A stretch of DNA of 64,000 bases from Synechococcus sp. CS-1332 (GTDB taxonomy: Bacteria; Cyanobacteriota; Cyanobacteriia; PCC-6307; Cyanobiaceae), in contig NZ_JAHLYP010000041.1 of the NCBI RefSeq assembly GCF_025127995.1, positions 1-64,000 of the forward strand, read 5' to 3'. The notes under the pieces were generated by a model. That model made no database searches, was not told where the DNA came from, and was given only the letters and a program-made list of their open reading frames with translations. The position numbers and the translations under genes are program-made. How positions within the stretch are numbered: position 1 is the stretch's first letter; every line of letters begins with the position of its first letter. Shown in pieces: positions 19,621-28,880 of this stretch.

Positions 19621-19650
19621 CGCAACAGTTGCTGGATCCGCGCAACAGTT
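19621..19650. repeat. Tandem 10-bp direct repeat CGCAACAGTT, 20-bp phase
   Basis: The exact decamer CGCAACAGTT occurs at 19621-19630 and again at 19641-19650, separated by 10 bp, so the start-to-start distance is 20 bp (about two helical turns). It lies in the 227-bp spacer between the divergent crtE (start 19562) and the GGDEF/EAL gene (start 19790). Helically phased direct repeats are typical of operator sites for response regulators, but no known motif was matched. Apart from it, the spacer shows no gene or clear promoter. Confidence 0.4.
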
Positions 19651-19789
19651 TGGAATTGGTGCAGCGGATTCGGGGCAGAAGCGGAATTGCTCCGGAAAGC
19701 CTCACTAGGTTTTCTTATTGACCTCGGCCAGTTCTCCTCATGAGACGCCTCAGGAGTGACGGCAGCGCCGGCGATGTCATTCGGCGCCC

Positions 19790-22585
19790 GTGATTGCCAC
19801 CTCGCCTCCCGGCCAAGAGGCCTCGGTTCTCGTGGCCAGCGTCCTGGCCGTGGTGGGCCTGATCGCCCTCTGGATGGCCAGCGTGCAGGTGGTGGTGCGC
19901 CGGCGGACCGCGGAGCTGCAGCGGGTTCAGATGGACCTCAACACCACCATCAACTCGATTCCCGATCCCCTGGTCGAGCTCTCTGCTGACGGCGAGATCC
20001 TGGCGATCCACAGTGCCGAACGGGGGCTGTTCCACCTGCCCCAACAGTCCGATGGACTGAGTCGTCTGGAAGATGTGCTCTCCCCCGCGGCCGCCACCAT
20101 GATGAAGGCAGCACTGGCGAAGGCGGAAGCTTCGACTGACGGCAGTAGGCCCCCTTGTCAACAGATCGAGGTGGCCAAGCCCGGGGGCGTCGACTGGTTC
20201 GAGCTCTCGATCGCTCGACGGGAACACAAGAACGGCGACGGCCCCCACTACCTGATGCTCTGCCGGGACATCACCGAGCGCAAACATCACGAAGCCGGGA
20301 TTCTGCGCCTGAATCGGCTCTACGCCACCTTGAGTGCCGCTAACAAAGTGGTGGCCAGTGGTCGGGACTCTGAGGAGATGCTGGGGCAGATCTGCCGCCT
20401 GGCGGTCACCTCGGGGGAGATGCGACTGGCCTGGGTGGGGATGATCGAACCGCTCAGCCTCCGCATCAGGCCGGTGGCCTGGTTCGGCAACGACAGCGCC
20501 TATCTGGATGGATTGGAGATCAACCTCGATCCGGAAGACCCGAAGGGGCAGGGCCCCTTCGCGATCGCCCTGCGGGAGAACCACCCCTGCTGGATCAGAG
20601 ATTTCATGACGGAGGCCTCGTGCGTGCCCTGGCACGAGCAGGCACTCCCCTACGGCTGGGGGGCCGCCGCCTTCCTGCCCCTGCACCGCGACGGCGTCGT
20701 GATCGGTGGTCTGGGGATCTATGCCAATGAAATCGATCGATTCGATGTCAAGAGCCAGCAGTTGCTGCTCGACATGGTCGGTGACATCGACGTCGCCCTC
20801 GATCGGCTCAGCCTCGAGGCTGCCCACGGGGCGCTCGAGGACGCGGTCAAGGACAGCGAGGAGAAGTTCCGTGAGATCACCGAGTCCACCCACGAAGTGA
20901 TCTGGTCATTGGATCCCGAGACGCTTCGCTACCTCTATGTGAGCCCCTCCGTGCGGCGGCTGCAGGGCTACACGGCCGAGGAGGTGATGGCCAGGCCGTT
21001 CGGTGAGGCCTTCGGTGGGCAGGCCGCCGAGCGGCTGAAAGGGCAGATCAGCCAAGAGCTGGCCCAGTTCAGCGCCGGATTGCGCAGCAGCGACATCGTC
21101 TCGATCGACGAGAGCGAACTCCTGAGCAAGGACGGCTCGACGGTCTGGACCGAATCGGTCTCCAAGATGGTGCGCAACAAACGCACCGGCCGGGTGGAGC
21201 TCCACGGGGTGACCCGTGACATCACCGAGCGCAAGTTCGCCAAGGAGCAGATCGAGCGGCTGGCCTTTTTTGACCCCCTCACGGGCCTGGCCAACCGCAC
21301 CCTGCTGCAGGATCGGATCCGCAACGGCCTTGAGGTGGCCAGGCGTTCCAACCTGCCCCTGGCCCTGCTGGTCCTCGATCTCGACAACTTCAAGCACGTC
21401 AACGACAACCTGGGCCATGCCATCGGCGACCGGGTGCTCCTTGAGATGGCCAAGCGCCTGAAGGCCAACATGGCGGACGCCGACACCCTGGCCCACACCA
21501 GTGGCGACGAATTCGTGGTGGTGCTGCCCGATTCGGACAACACGGCCACCCTGGCGAAAACGGATCGGTTGCGGAAATCGATTGCCATGGCCTTCAGCCT
21601 CGGCGCCGAGCCCCTCTACCTCACCGCTTCGGTGGGCATTGCCATCTTCCCCGACGATGGCACCACAGCGGAGCAGCTGATGTGCAACGCGAACATGGCA
21701 CTCCATCAGGTCAAGATCGCCGGCCGCAACGGCCTCCAGTTCTTCACGCCCAACGTTCAGGAAAGGAGCATCCGCGCCCTGCGGCTCACCAACGCCCTGC
21801 ACCAGGCCATCCAGCGTGGCGAACTCAGCGTGGAATACCAACCCCAATTCGAGCTCAGCAGCAACCGCATCTTCGGGGCCGAAGCCCTGGTCCGCTGGAC
21901 CCATCCCAATCTGGGTCCGGTATCGCCGGCCGAATTCATTCCCCTGGCCGAAGTGTGTGGCCTGATCTTGCCGATCAGCCAGTGGGTGATGTGCGTCGCC
22001 CTCCAGGACGCCAGCGCCTGGACGGAGCTTGGATCGACACCGTTGACCGTCTCCGTCAACATCTCCGCGGTGCAGTTCGACCATGGCGATCTTGTCAGCA
22101 TGGTGATCGAAGAGCTTCACGCTGAAGGGTTCCCGCCCGAGCGATTGGAGTTGGAGCTCACCGAGTCGGTGACGCTCGCGGATCCGGAGAAGGCTCTGGC
22201 CCAGATGGAGAAGCTCTATGCCCATGGCATCCGACTGGCCATCGATGACTTCGGCACCGGCTATTCCTCCTTGAGCTATCTGAAGAAGATCCATTCCCAT
22301 CGGCTCAAGATCGACCAATCCTTCATCCGCGAGCTGGTGACCAGCGAAGATGATCGCGCCATCGTGGTGACGATCATCAACCTGGCCCGCTCGATGGGCA
22401 TGCGCACGATCGCCGAAGGGGTGGAAACCCCCGAGCAGCTGGCCCTGCTCCGCGCCCTGGGCTGCGATGAGGTTCAGGGTTACCTGCTGAGCAGGCCCCT
22501 GCCCCAGGCGGCCTTCCTGGAGTTCCTCAAGACCCCCGTCCCCTTCACCCTCCCTGTAGAGGCCTCAGGGGAGCAGATCAGCTAG
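19790..22585 (+). CDS. PAS-GAF-PAS-GGDEF-EAL signalling protein (cyclic-di-GMP turnover)
   Basis: 931 residues. Visible order: one membrane span (about 12-34), PAS (50-165, ending in DITERK), GAF (175-345), PAS with PAC (355-480, ending in a second DITERK), GGDEF (490-650) and EAL (665-915). The GGDEF signature is changed to SGDEF (S571-F575), so cyclase activity is uncertain. The EAL side looks intact: E698-[18 protein letters not shown] (D819, D820), KIDQSFIRE and EGVET. The GTG start at 19790 leaves no periplasmic domain before the span, so the protein may be N-terminally shortened. A 17-codon frame from ATG 19740 ends on a TGA overlapping that GTG. The 3' end overlaps convergent folD by 21 bp. 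Confidence 0.88.
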   Translation: MIATSPPGQEASVLVASVLAVVGLIALWMASVQVVVRRRTAELQRVQMDLNTTINSIPDPLVELSADGEILAIHSAERGLFHLPQQSDGLSRLEDVLSPAAATMMKAALAKAEASTDGSRPPCQQIEVAKPGGVDWFELSIARREHKNGDGPHYLMLCRDITERKHHEAGILRLNRLYATLSAANKVVASGRDSEEMLGQICRLAVTSGEMRLAWVGMIEPLSLRIRPVAWFGNDSAYLDGLEINLDPEDPKGQGPFAIALRENHPCWIRDFMTEASCVPWHEQALPYGWGAAAFLPLHRDGVVIGGLGIYANEIDRFDVKSQQLLLDMVGDIDVALDRLSLEAAHGALEDAVKDSEEKFREITESTHEVIWSLDPETLRYLYVSPSVRRLQGYTAEEVMARPFGEAFGGQAAERLKGQISQELAQFSAGLRSSDIVSIDESELLSKDGSTVWTESVSKMVRNKRTGRVELHGVTRDITERKFAKEQIERLAFFDPLTGLANRTLLQDRIRNGLEVARRSNLPLALLVLDLDNFKHVNDNLGHAIGDRVLLEMAKRLKANMADADTLAHTSGDEFVVVLPDSDNTATLAKTDRLRKSIAMAFSLGAEPLYLTASVGIAIFPDDGTTAEQLMCNANMALHQVKIAGRNGLQFFTPNVQERSIRALRLTNALHQAIQRGELSVEYQPQFELSSNRIFGAEALVRWTHPNLGPVSPAEFIPLAEVCGLILPISQWVMCVALQDASAWTELGSTPLTVSVNISAVQFDHGDLVSMVIEELHAEGFPPERLELELTESVTLADPEKALAQMEKLYAHGIRLAIDDFGTGYSSLSYLKKIHSHRLKIDQSFIRELVTSEDDRAIVVTIINLARSMGMRTIAEGVETPEQLALLRALGCDEVQGYLLSRPLPQAAFLEFLKTPVPFTLPVEASGEQIS

Positions 22586-23443
22586 GGGATGGTCCAGCCC
22601 GTGGCGATCACACCAGGCCACCACGGTGTTCACCAGCAGCATGGCCACGGTCATCGGCCCCACCCCACCTGGTACCGGCGTGATCGCCGCCGCCAGGGGC
22701 TCCACCGTCTCGTAATCCACATCGCCGCAGAGTTTCCCGTCCAGCCGGTGGATGCCCACATCCACCACCACCGCCCCTGGCTTGATGTGGACCGCACCGA
22801 TCAGATGGGGGCGGCCGGCCGCCGCCACCAGCAGATCGGCCTGCCGGGTCACCTCGGCCAGGTGATGGGTGCGGGAATGGGCCACGGTGACGGTGGCATC
22901 GGCGGCCTGGAGCATCAGGGCCATCGGCTTGCCCACCAGGATGCTGCGGCCGACCACCACCGCCTGGGCACCGGCGATCGGCACGTCGGCGCTGCGCAGC
23001 AGGGCCATCACCCCGGCCGGCGTGCAGCTGCGCGGGCCCCGCTCCCCCTTCAGCAGGCGACCCAGATTGAGGGTGTGCAGGCCATCGGCATCCTTGTCCG
23101 GGTCGATCGCTGCCAGCAGCGGTTCTTCAGCCAGACCCTGCGGCAGCGGCAGCTGCAGCAGGATGCCGTCGACCGTCGGGTCGGCATTGAGGCGCCGGAT
23201 CTGGGCCAGCACCGCCTCGGCTGGGGTGTCCGCCGCCAGATGGCCGCCATGGCTGCTGATGCCCACCCGGCTGCAGGCCTTTTCCTTGTTGGCGACGTAG
23301 ACGCCGCTGGCCGGATCGTCACCCACCCGCAGCACCGCCAGTCCGGGAGCCCGACCTGCCACCGCCAGGCCTTCGGCGATCACGGCGCTGAGGCGCCGTT
23401 CGATCTCCGCTGCCAGTCTTCGGCCGTCGAGAAGGGTGGCCAT
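22565..23443 (-). CDS. folD: Bifunctional methylenetetrahydrofolate dehydrogenase/methenyltetrahydrofolate cyclohydrolase
   Basis: 292 residues, the normal FolD length. It interconverts 5,10-methylene-, methenyl- and 10-formyl-tetrahydrofolate with NADP+. Diagnostic stretches are [14 protein letters not shown] (the catalytic lysine region), [12 protein letters not shown], the NADP-binding [16 protein letters not shown] and the C-terminal [16 protein letters not shown]. It is divergent from the 7TM-HD gene across 80 bp and its last seven codons are antisense to the end of the GGDEF/EAL gene. Confidence 0.96.
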   Translation of the reverse strand: MATLLDGRRLAAEIERRLSAVIAEGLAVAGRAPGLAVLRVGDDPASGVYVANKEKACSRVGISSHGGHLAADTPAEAVLAQIRRLNADPTVDGILLQLPLPQGLAEEPLLAAIDPDKDADGLHTLNLGRLLKGERGPRSCTPAGVMALLRSADVPIAGAQAVVVGRSILVGKPMALMLQAADATVTVAHSRTHHLAEVTRQADLLVAAAGRPHLIGAVHIKPGAVVVDVGIHRLDGKLCGDVDYETVEPLAAAITPVPGGVGPMTVAMLLVNTVVAWCDRHGLDHPLADLLP

Positions 23444-23523
23444 CAGAAGAAAGCGTTGCCTGACCCAGCATGCACCGACAACTCCCTGATGGAGCGATCT
23501 CGTGTATTGGCTAGCGTGGGGAC

Positions 23524-25614
23524 ATGAGATTGGGGCTGCGGCGGATCAGGGGACTCTGGCGCCAGCTGCTGCGGCTCGAGCGTCCCCGCCAGGCCCTGGT
23601 GGCCTGGCGGAGCGGAGGCGCGCTGCTTGTGCTGCTGCTCTGCCTTCTGGTGGCCCTGCTCTCCAGCTGGCCCTGGCTGGTGGAGCCGAGCCTTCGTCCC
23701 GGCATGGCGGCCCCCTTCACCGTCCGCGCACCCGCCGATGCGACGGTGATCGACAGCACCGACCTGGAGCAGCGCCGCAACCAGATGCTGCCCCGCAGCC
23801 AGGTCCAGGTGGTCGATCCCCAGGCCAGCGAGGCCATGGTGCAGCGGCTGGAGCAGCGGTTGCAGAAGGTGCGCGAGAAGGTGGCCGATGACCAGCCCCG
23901 CCCCGATTCCCTCAACCTCACCGAAGACGAGCGCCGCTGGCTCACGGGGCTGACACCCCCCCGGCTGGTGGCCTGGAAGGTGTCCCTGCGCCAGGCCCAA
24001 CAGCGCATGCTCAGCCAGGGGGTCGTGGCGAGCCTTTCGGAGGGCCAGCTGCTGCAGGCCGCGGTGCTTCAGCTCGACAACCTTCCACCGCCCGCCCGCA
24101 GCCTGGGCAGCCGTCTGCTGGCCAGCAGCCTGCAGGGTCGTACCAATCTGCGCAGCGACAGCTTCCTCAGCCAGCGCCGGATCGAGGACCTGCTCACCCG
24201 TCAGGGGCTGCCGACGATCCGGGTCAGCAGGAACGACCTGATCACCCGTCAGGGGGAGGCGATCAGCCCCCAGTCGTTTGATGTGCTGGAGCACTTCGAC
24301 CTGGTCAACCATCGCCCCCGCCCCCTGGCCTGGCTGGTCCGCTTCAGTGAGGCCCTTGCCGCCTGCGGCGTGATGCTGCTGGTGATGCGCCGTTGGCGGG
24401 CCAGCCTGGAGCCCCGCCAGGCCCTGCTGGCGCTGGCGATGTTGGTACTGGTGCAGGGATGCAAGCTCTGGCTGGGCAACCAGGTGAGCCCCCTGGCCTT
24501 GCTGGTCCCCCCCACCCTGCTCCTGTCCCAGGGCCTGGGCACGGCCGCCGGCCTCGCCTGGCTGGCCGTTGCCGCCATGCTCTGGCCGGTGCCGGTGCAG
24601 GGCCTGCTGGTGCCCCAGCTGGGGGTGGCGGCCCTGGTGGCGGCCATCTCGGCCGTGCTCGCCGGTCGTCAGCGCAATCGGGCCCAGCTGCTGCAACTGG
24701 CCCTGTTGCTTCCCGTCGGCGCCGTGCTGCTCCAGTGGCTGTTGATCCAGGTGTTCAACCTCCGCGACCTGGAGGCTTCCCAGGGACCGTTCAGCGGCAG
24801 CGACCTCCTCCAGGAGGCCCTGCTGATGGCCGGACTGCTGATGGCGGGCCTGCTGCTGGCGCCCTTGGTGGAGAGCTTTTTCGGCCTGCTCACCCGGGCC
24901 CGGCTGATGGAACTGGCCGATCTGGAACGCCCCCTGCTGCGGCGGTTATCGATGGAGGCGCCGGGCACCTTCGAGCACACCCTGATGATCTGTGGCCTGG
25001 CTGAGGAGGGGGCCCGTGCCATCCAGGCCGATGTGGATCTGATCCGCACGGGGGCCCTCTATCACGACGTCGGCAAGTTGCATGGCCCCCACTGGTTCAT
25101 CGAGAACCAGGAGAACGACGCCAATCCCCACGACGAACTCGACGATCCCTTCGCCAGCGCCGCGATCCTCCAGGCCCATGTCGACGAGGGGCTCAAATTG
25201 GCCCGTCGGTACCGGCTTCCACGCCCCCTGGCGGATTTCATCCCCGAGCACCAGGGCCGGCTCAAGATGGGGTACTTCCTGCATCAGGCCAAGGAGCGCG
25301 ATCCTTCTGTCAGGGAAGAGCAGTTCCGCTATCGCGGACCCGCCCCCCGCAGCCGGGAGACGGCGATCCTGATGATGGCCGATGGTTGTGAGGCGGCCCT
25401 GCGATCCCTGCCGCCGGGCACCACGGAGGCCGAGGCCCAGGCGATGGTGCGACGCCTCGTCGAAGCCCGGCAGAACGATGGCCAGCTCGACGGCAGTGGC
25501 ATTTCGCGCGCGGAGCTGGAGTTGGTGATCCGGGCCTTCGTGCGGGTCTGGCGGCGCATGCGCCACCGGCGCATTCCCTATCCCATCTCCCCCCGCAAGG
25601 CCTTCAGCGCCTGA
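23524..25614 (+). CDS. 7TM-HD family phosphodiesterase (PgpH-like)
   Basis: 696 residues. An N-terminal span (about 31-52) is followed by an extracytoplasmic 7TMR-HDED-type domain ([24 protein letters not shown]...), then a seven-span membrane block (about 275-460) and a cytosolic HD domain. The HD metal motif is [12 protein letters not shown] with H514 and D515; [17 protein letters not shown] supplies the upstream histidine, and [14 protein letters not shown] the downstream one. In Firmicutes this architecture (PgpH) degrades c-di-AMP; the cyanobacterial substrate is likely the same but is inferred. A KimA-like K+ importer, a known c-di-AMP target class, lies elsewhere in this window. It overlaps the convergent crcB gene by 11 bp. 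Confidence 0.87.
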   Translation: MRLGLRRIRGLWRQLLRLERPRQALVAWRSGGALLVLLLCLLVALLSSWPWLVEPSLRPGMAAPFTVRAPADATVIDSTDLEQRRNQMLPRSQVQVVDPQASEAMVQRLEQRLQKVREKVADDQPRPDSLNLTEDERRWLTGLTPPRLVAWKVSLRQAQQRMLSQGVVASLSEGQLLQAAVLQLDNLPPPARSLGSRLLASSLQGRTNLRSDSFLSQRRIEDLLTRQGLPTIRVSRNDLITRQGEAISPQSFDVLEHFDLVNHRPRPLAWLVRFSEALAACGVMLLVMRRWRASLEPRQALLALAMLVLVQGCKLWLGNQVSPLALLVPPTLLLSQGLGTAAGLAWLAVAAMLWPVPVQGLLVPQLGVAALVAAISAVLAGRQRNRAQLLQLALLLPVGAVLLQWLLIQVFNLRDLEASQGPFSGSDLLQEALLMAGLLMAGLLLAPLVESFFGLLTRARLMELADLERPLLRRLSMEAPGTFEHTLMICGLAEEGARAIQADVDLIRTGALYHDVGKLHGPHWFIENQENDANPHDELDDPFASAAILQAHVDEGLKLARRYRLPRPLADFIPEHQGRLKMGYFLHQAKERDPSVREEQFRYRGPAPRSRETAILMMADGCEAALRSLPPGTTEAEAQAMVRRLVEARQNDGQLDGSGISRAELELVIRAFVRVWRRMRHRRIPYPISPRKAFSA

Positions 25615-26050
25615 GGCGCCCGTGGCCCAGCCAGCGGCCGAGCCAACGCCCCAGCACCAGACCCACGCTCACCGCCACCAGACCCCCCAACAAGCTGATC
25701 AGCACCACCGCCAGGGCTTCATCGGGGCGCCCGCGGCGCAGGGCCAGGCTGATCTGCAGCATCCAGCTGCTGAAGGTGGTGAGCGATCCGCAGAAGCCGA
25801 TGCCCCCCAGCAGCATCAGCCGCGGCCGGGGGGCTGGTTGGGCCGCGATCACGCCGATCAGGAACGTGCCGAGCATGTTGGCCACCAGATCGGACTCGAT
25901 CAGGCCGGCGTGGCCTCCCACCAGCCCCTTGCCCAGGTCCTCCAGGCGCCAGCGCAGCAGGGCACCGGGCACCGCCCCGGCGGCCACCAGCAACAGGTCC
26001 CGCACTTCGCGGCGCAGGGCTGGAGGGCCTTCGGTCGGGGACGGTGCCAT
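25604..26050 (-). CDS. crcB: Fluoride efflux channel CrcB (Fluc), first subunit
   Basis: 148 residues with four hydrophobic spans, starting at the ATG complementary to 26048-26050 (MAPSPTEGPP). The Fluc signature is present: AGAVPGALLRWRL in the first span, the ANMLGTFLIG asparagine and GIGFCGSLTTFSSWMLQ in the third. Fluc channels export fluoride as dual-topology dimers; two adjacent genes usually encode a heterodimer. The second copy ends 7 nt upstream. The basic C-terminus [15 protein letters not shown] is somewhat long. No fluoride riboswitch was seen before the operon. Confidence 0.88.
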   Translation of the reverse strand: MAPSPTEGPPALRREVRDLLLVAAGAVPGALLRWRLEDLGKGLVGGHAGLIESDLVANMLGTFLIGVIAAQPAPRPRLMLLGGIGFCGSLTTFSSWMLQISLALRRGRPDEALAVVLISLLGGLVAVSVGLVLGRWLGRWLGHGRLRR

Positions 26051-26057
26051 GGCGTGC

Positions 26058-26441
26058 CTAGGAGCTGCCCAGGGCCAGGCCGGCGCCCACGGCCAGCAGC
26101 CCACCCAGCACCGAGCCGCCACAGAGGAGGAGAGCCTCCCGGCGCTGCTGCCGCTGCAGGGTTTCGTGCAGTTCGGCGATCCAGGTGGAGAAGGTGCTGA
26201 AGCTGCCCAGGAATCCCGTGCCCAGGAGCAACAGGGTGCGGCCCGCCGCCAACCCGCAGCTGGTCTGCAGACTCACCAGCAGGCCGAGGGCGAAACAGGC
26301 GATCAGATTCACACCGAAGGTGCCCCAGTGCTTGCGGGGCAGCATCGGCTCGAAATGGTTGACGACCCGGAAGCGCAACCAGGCCCCCGGTACCGCTCCG
26401 ATGGCGACGAACAGGGCCTCGTTGCTGAAGGCTGCCGCCAT
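26058..26441 (-). CDS. crcB: Fluoride efflux channel CrcB (Fluc), second subunit
   Basis: 127 residues from ATG 26441 with four spans. The family motifs are IGAVPGAWLRFRV, GTFGVNLIACFALG and GTGFLGSFSTFSTWIAEL. It differs clearly from the neighbouring crcB and the two subunits probably form a heterodimeric channel with opposite topologies. It starts one nucleotide after the stop of the SemiSWEET gene, so the three genes form an operon. Confidence 0.88.
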   Translation of the reverse strand: MAAAFSNEALFVAIGAVPGAWLRFRVVNHFEPMLPRKHWGTFGVNLIACFALGLLVSLQTSCGLAAGRTLLLLGTGFLGSFSTFSTWIAELHETLQRQQRREALLLCGGSVLGGLLAVGAGLALGSS

Positions 26442-26442
26442 C

Positions 26443-26748
26443 TCAGCCCTTCCCCCGGGGACCACGGCCCCAGGGTTCTCGCCCCTCCAGCAGCGCCCGT
26501 AGCTTGCGTTCCAGCACCACCGTCGCCGGCACCAGGGTGACCAGGTTGGCGATGATCACTGGGCCATCGGCCTTGAGCAGTCCGTAGGCGGCCCAGGCCA
26601 GGATCCCCAGGGTGAACAGGCCATACATCCGCAGGGAAATGGCGCTGGTGTCGCCACTGCGCACGGTCTTCACGGCCTGCGGGAACAGGCTGAGGGTGGT
26701 CAACGAGGCAGCCCCATAACCGAGGGCACTCACCGCGAAGGACTCCAT
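26443..26748 (-). CDS. SemiSWEET-family sugar transporter
   Basis: 101 residues with three membrane spans (LGYGAASLTTLSLFPQAVKTV, LRMYGLFTLGILAWAAYGLL, PVIIANLVTLVPATVVLERK). The PQ-loop motif FPQAVKTVRSGDTSAISL is intact. SemiSWEETs are homodimeric facilitators for sugars. The ATG at 26748 gives the normal family length; the frame remains open far upstream only because of base composition. It is first in an operon with the two crcB genes, an unusual partner. It is divergent from the PGM1-like gene across about 50 bp. Confidence 0.88.
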   Translation of the reverse strand: MESFAVSALGYGAASLTTLSLFPQAVKTVRSGDTSAISLRMYGLFTLGILAWAAYGLLKADGPVIIANLVTLVPATVVLERKLRALLEGREPWGRGPRGKG

Positions 26749-26799
26749 TGGCGCTGGCGTCTGTTGGGAGCAGCATGACGATATTCCGCCCATTCCGCC

Positions 26800-28326
26800 G
26801 TGGTCCTGAGCTTCCGCGAACTGCAGGGGCAGCTGCAGGCCCCCTGGGGCCGGGAGCATGGCGAGGCCAGTGGTACTGGTGCCGGTGGCAGTGGGGCCGG
26901 TGCGGACTTCGATCTGCTGATGGTGCCCTCCCTCACCATGGATCCCTCCCAGCTGGCCCTGGTCACGGGAGCCCACCACTACGAGGAACGGCAGCTGTTC
27001 TCCCTGATGCGGCTCCGCAATCCCGGGGTGCAGGTGGTGTACGTGACCAGCAAGTTGTTGCCGGAGCTGGTGGTGGACGCCGTGCTGGAGCTGATGCCCG
27101 GGGTCCCCACCTCCCATGCCCGCCGGCGGCTGCACCTGTTCGACACCGACGACGGCTCCGCCCGACCGCTCACCCAGAAGCTGCTGGAGCGTCCGGCCCT
27201 GCTGGAGAGGATCCGGGCACGGCTCCGGCCCGGCCGCAGCTTCATCAACTGCTACGTGGTGACGCCGCTGGAGAAGACACTCTCCGAACGCCTGCAGGTG
27301 CCGCTGCTGGGCACCGATCCGGCCCTGGGTTACTGGGGCACCAAGGCGGGCAGTCGGGAGCTGTTTGCCCGCTGCAGCGTTCCCCATCCCCCCGGCACCG
27401 GCCTGGCCCATGGTCTCGAGGATCTGGCGGAGGCGGTGGCCGATCTCTGGGACGCCCACCCCGAGTTGGGTGGTTGCGTGATCAAGTTGAACGAGGGCTT
27501 CAGCGGCGAAGGCAATGCCCGGCTGGAGTTCACCCCCCTGGCCCTGGCCGGTCGCTCCAGGCGGGAGCGGGTCGCCCGGCTCGCTGAGGCCCTGGAGGCC
27601 CTGCCGATGCCGGCGGCGGCCTGGAGGGGGCTGATGGCCCAGCAGGGGGCGCTGGCCGAGGCCTGGCTGGAGGGTGGTGCCGAGCTCCGTTCCCCAAGTG
27701 TGCAGGGCACGATCCATCCGGGGGGGCTGGTGGAGGTGCTCTCCACCCACGAGCAGATCCTCGGTGGCCCTGGCGGCCAGACCTACCTCGGCTGCTGCTT
27801 CCCCGCCGCCGAGCCCTACCGGGTGGCCCTGATGGAGCACGGCCGGGCCGTCGGCCAGGCCCTCGCCGCCGAAGGGGCCCTGGAGCGCTACGGGGTCGAT
27901 TTCATCGCCCGCCGCTTTGGCGAAACGTGGGATCTCCAGGCCATCGAGGTGAACCTGCGCCAGGGCGGCACCACCCATCCCTTCATGGCCCTGCGGGCAA
28001 TCACCGCCGGCAGCCTCGAGCCCGCCACGGGCCGCTTCCTCTCCCCCACCGGCCAACCGCTGCACTACCGCGCCACCGACAACCACAGCGACCCCCGTCT
28101 GCGGGGCCTGATGCCGCTCGACCTGATCGACATCGTCGCCGAGGCCGGCCTGCACTACGACCCCGCCCGGTTGCATGGCAGCGTCTTTCACCTGTTGGGC
28201 TGCCTTTCTGAGTTCGGCAAGCTGGGCATGACCTGCATCGGCCGCGATCCGGAGCAGGCCTCGGCCGTCTACCGATCCACGGTGGCGGAGCTGCTGGCCG
28301 GTGCCAGCGCCCGCAGTGGGGCCTGA
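26800..28326 (+). CDS. Peptide ligase PGM1-related, ATP-grasp-type protein
   Basis: 508 residues from a GTG start. The N-terminal half has a Rossmann-like pre-ATP-grasp segment (FDLLMVPSLTMDPSQLALVTGAHHYEERQLF; VQVVYVTSKLLPELVVDAVLEL), and the second half an ATP-grasp fold (PLLGTDPALGYWGTKAGSRELF, GGCVIKLNEGFSGEGNARLEF, WDLQAIEVNLRQGGTTHPFMAL). IEVNLRQGG is the metal-binding strand. The family is named after PGM1, a peptide ligase of pheganomycin synthesis, but most members are uncharacterised; an ATP-dependent carboxylate-amine ligation is the safest statement. A small membrane/coiled-coil gene follows after 45 nt. Confidence 0.7.
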   Translation: MVLSFRELQGQLQAPWGREHGEASGTGAGGSGAGADFDLLMVPSLTMDPSQLALVTGAHHYEERQLFSLMRLRNPGVQVVYVTSKLLPELVVDAVLELMPGVPTSHARRRLHLFDTDDGSARPLTQKLLERPALLERIRARLRPGRSFINCYVVTPLEKTLSERLQVPLLGTDPALGYWGTKAGSRELFARCSVPHPPGTGLAHGLEDLAEAVADLWDAHPELGGCVIKLNEGFSGEGNARLEFTPLALAGRSRRERVARLAEALEALPMPAAAWRGLMAQQGALAEAWLEGGAELRSPSVQGTIHPGGLVEVLSTHEQILGGPGGQTYLGCCFPAAEPYRVALMEHGRAVGQALAAEGALERYGVDFIARRFGETWDLQAIEVNLRQGGTTHPFMALRAITAGSLEPATGRFLSPTGQPLHYRATDNHSDPRLRGLMPLDLIDIVAEAGLHYDPARLHGSVFHLLGCLSEFGKLGMTCIGRDPEQASAVYRSTVAELLAGASARSGA

Positions 28327-28371
28327 CGGTCAGGTCCATGCAGGGCAGGATGGGGCAGCACAGGGGGCGGC

Positions 28372-28869
28372 ATGGTCTCGATCACCGACCGCGACGACGA
28401 TGGCCTCAGGCCACCACCGGCGGCTCCCAGTGGGCCGCCGGTCTGGACCGGCTGGCTGCAGATCGGCCTGAGCACCATGCTGGCGGTGCTGTTCCTGGTG
28501 ATGCTGACGAAGTCGCGGGAGCAGAGCCAGCGGCTGATGCGGCTGGAGCAGCGCCTGCAGGGACTGGAGAACAGTCGGGCCCTCGATCGCACCTCCGTGC
28601 TGGAGGAACAGCAGCGGGCGATGGTGGGCCGCCTGCAGACCCTGGAAGCCGGTGCCCAGCGGCTCGAAGCCCTCGAGCGGCAACAGGAGCAATGGCGTGC
28701 GGCCCTGGCCGACATACAGGGCCGGGCGGTGCGGCGCCCGCCGGCGGATGCGGATCCTTTCCCTGTCTCGCCGATGCCATCGTCAGGCCCTGGTGGGCGC
28801 TCCGGCCCAGCACCGGCCGACCGCAGTGATGGCGGCGTTCTGCGCCCCCCAGCCCCCGGCAACCCCTGA
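28372..28869 (+). CDS. Hypothetical membrane-anchored coiled-coil protein
   Basis: 165 residues: a proline-rich N-terminus, one membrane span (about 27-45, GWLQIGLSTMLAVLFLVML), then a heptad-like coiled coil (SREQSQRLMRLEQRLQGLEN...) to about residue 120, and a disordered Pro/Ser/Gly tail. A purine-rich GGGGGCGG stretch before ATG 28372 can serve as ribosome site. It follows the PGM1-like gene on the same strand and may be co-transcribed. The coiled coil would lie on one side of the membrane and suggests a scaffold or oligomerising role, but no family is recognised. Confidence 0.6.
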   Translation: MVSITDRDDDGLRPPPAAPSGPPVWTGWLQIGLSTMLAVLFLVMLTKSREQSQRLMRLEQRLQGLENSRALDRTSVLEEQQRAMVGRLQTLEAGAQRLEALERQQEQWRAALADIQGRAVRRPPADADPFPVSPMPSSGPGGRSGPAPADRSDGGVLRPPAPGNP

Positions 28870-28880
28870 AGGGCCCCGTC

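Noticed and set aside
26749-26799. Fluoride riboswitch before the SemiSWEET-crcB operon
   Set aside because: About 50 bp is too little and the conserved core sequence was not found.
26443-28191. Very long minus-strand frame leading into the SemiSWEET gene
   Set aside because: Only the last 101 codons match a family; the rest is antisense to the ATP-grasp gene.
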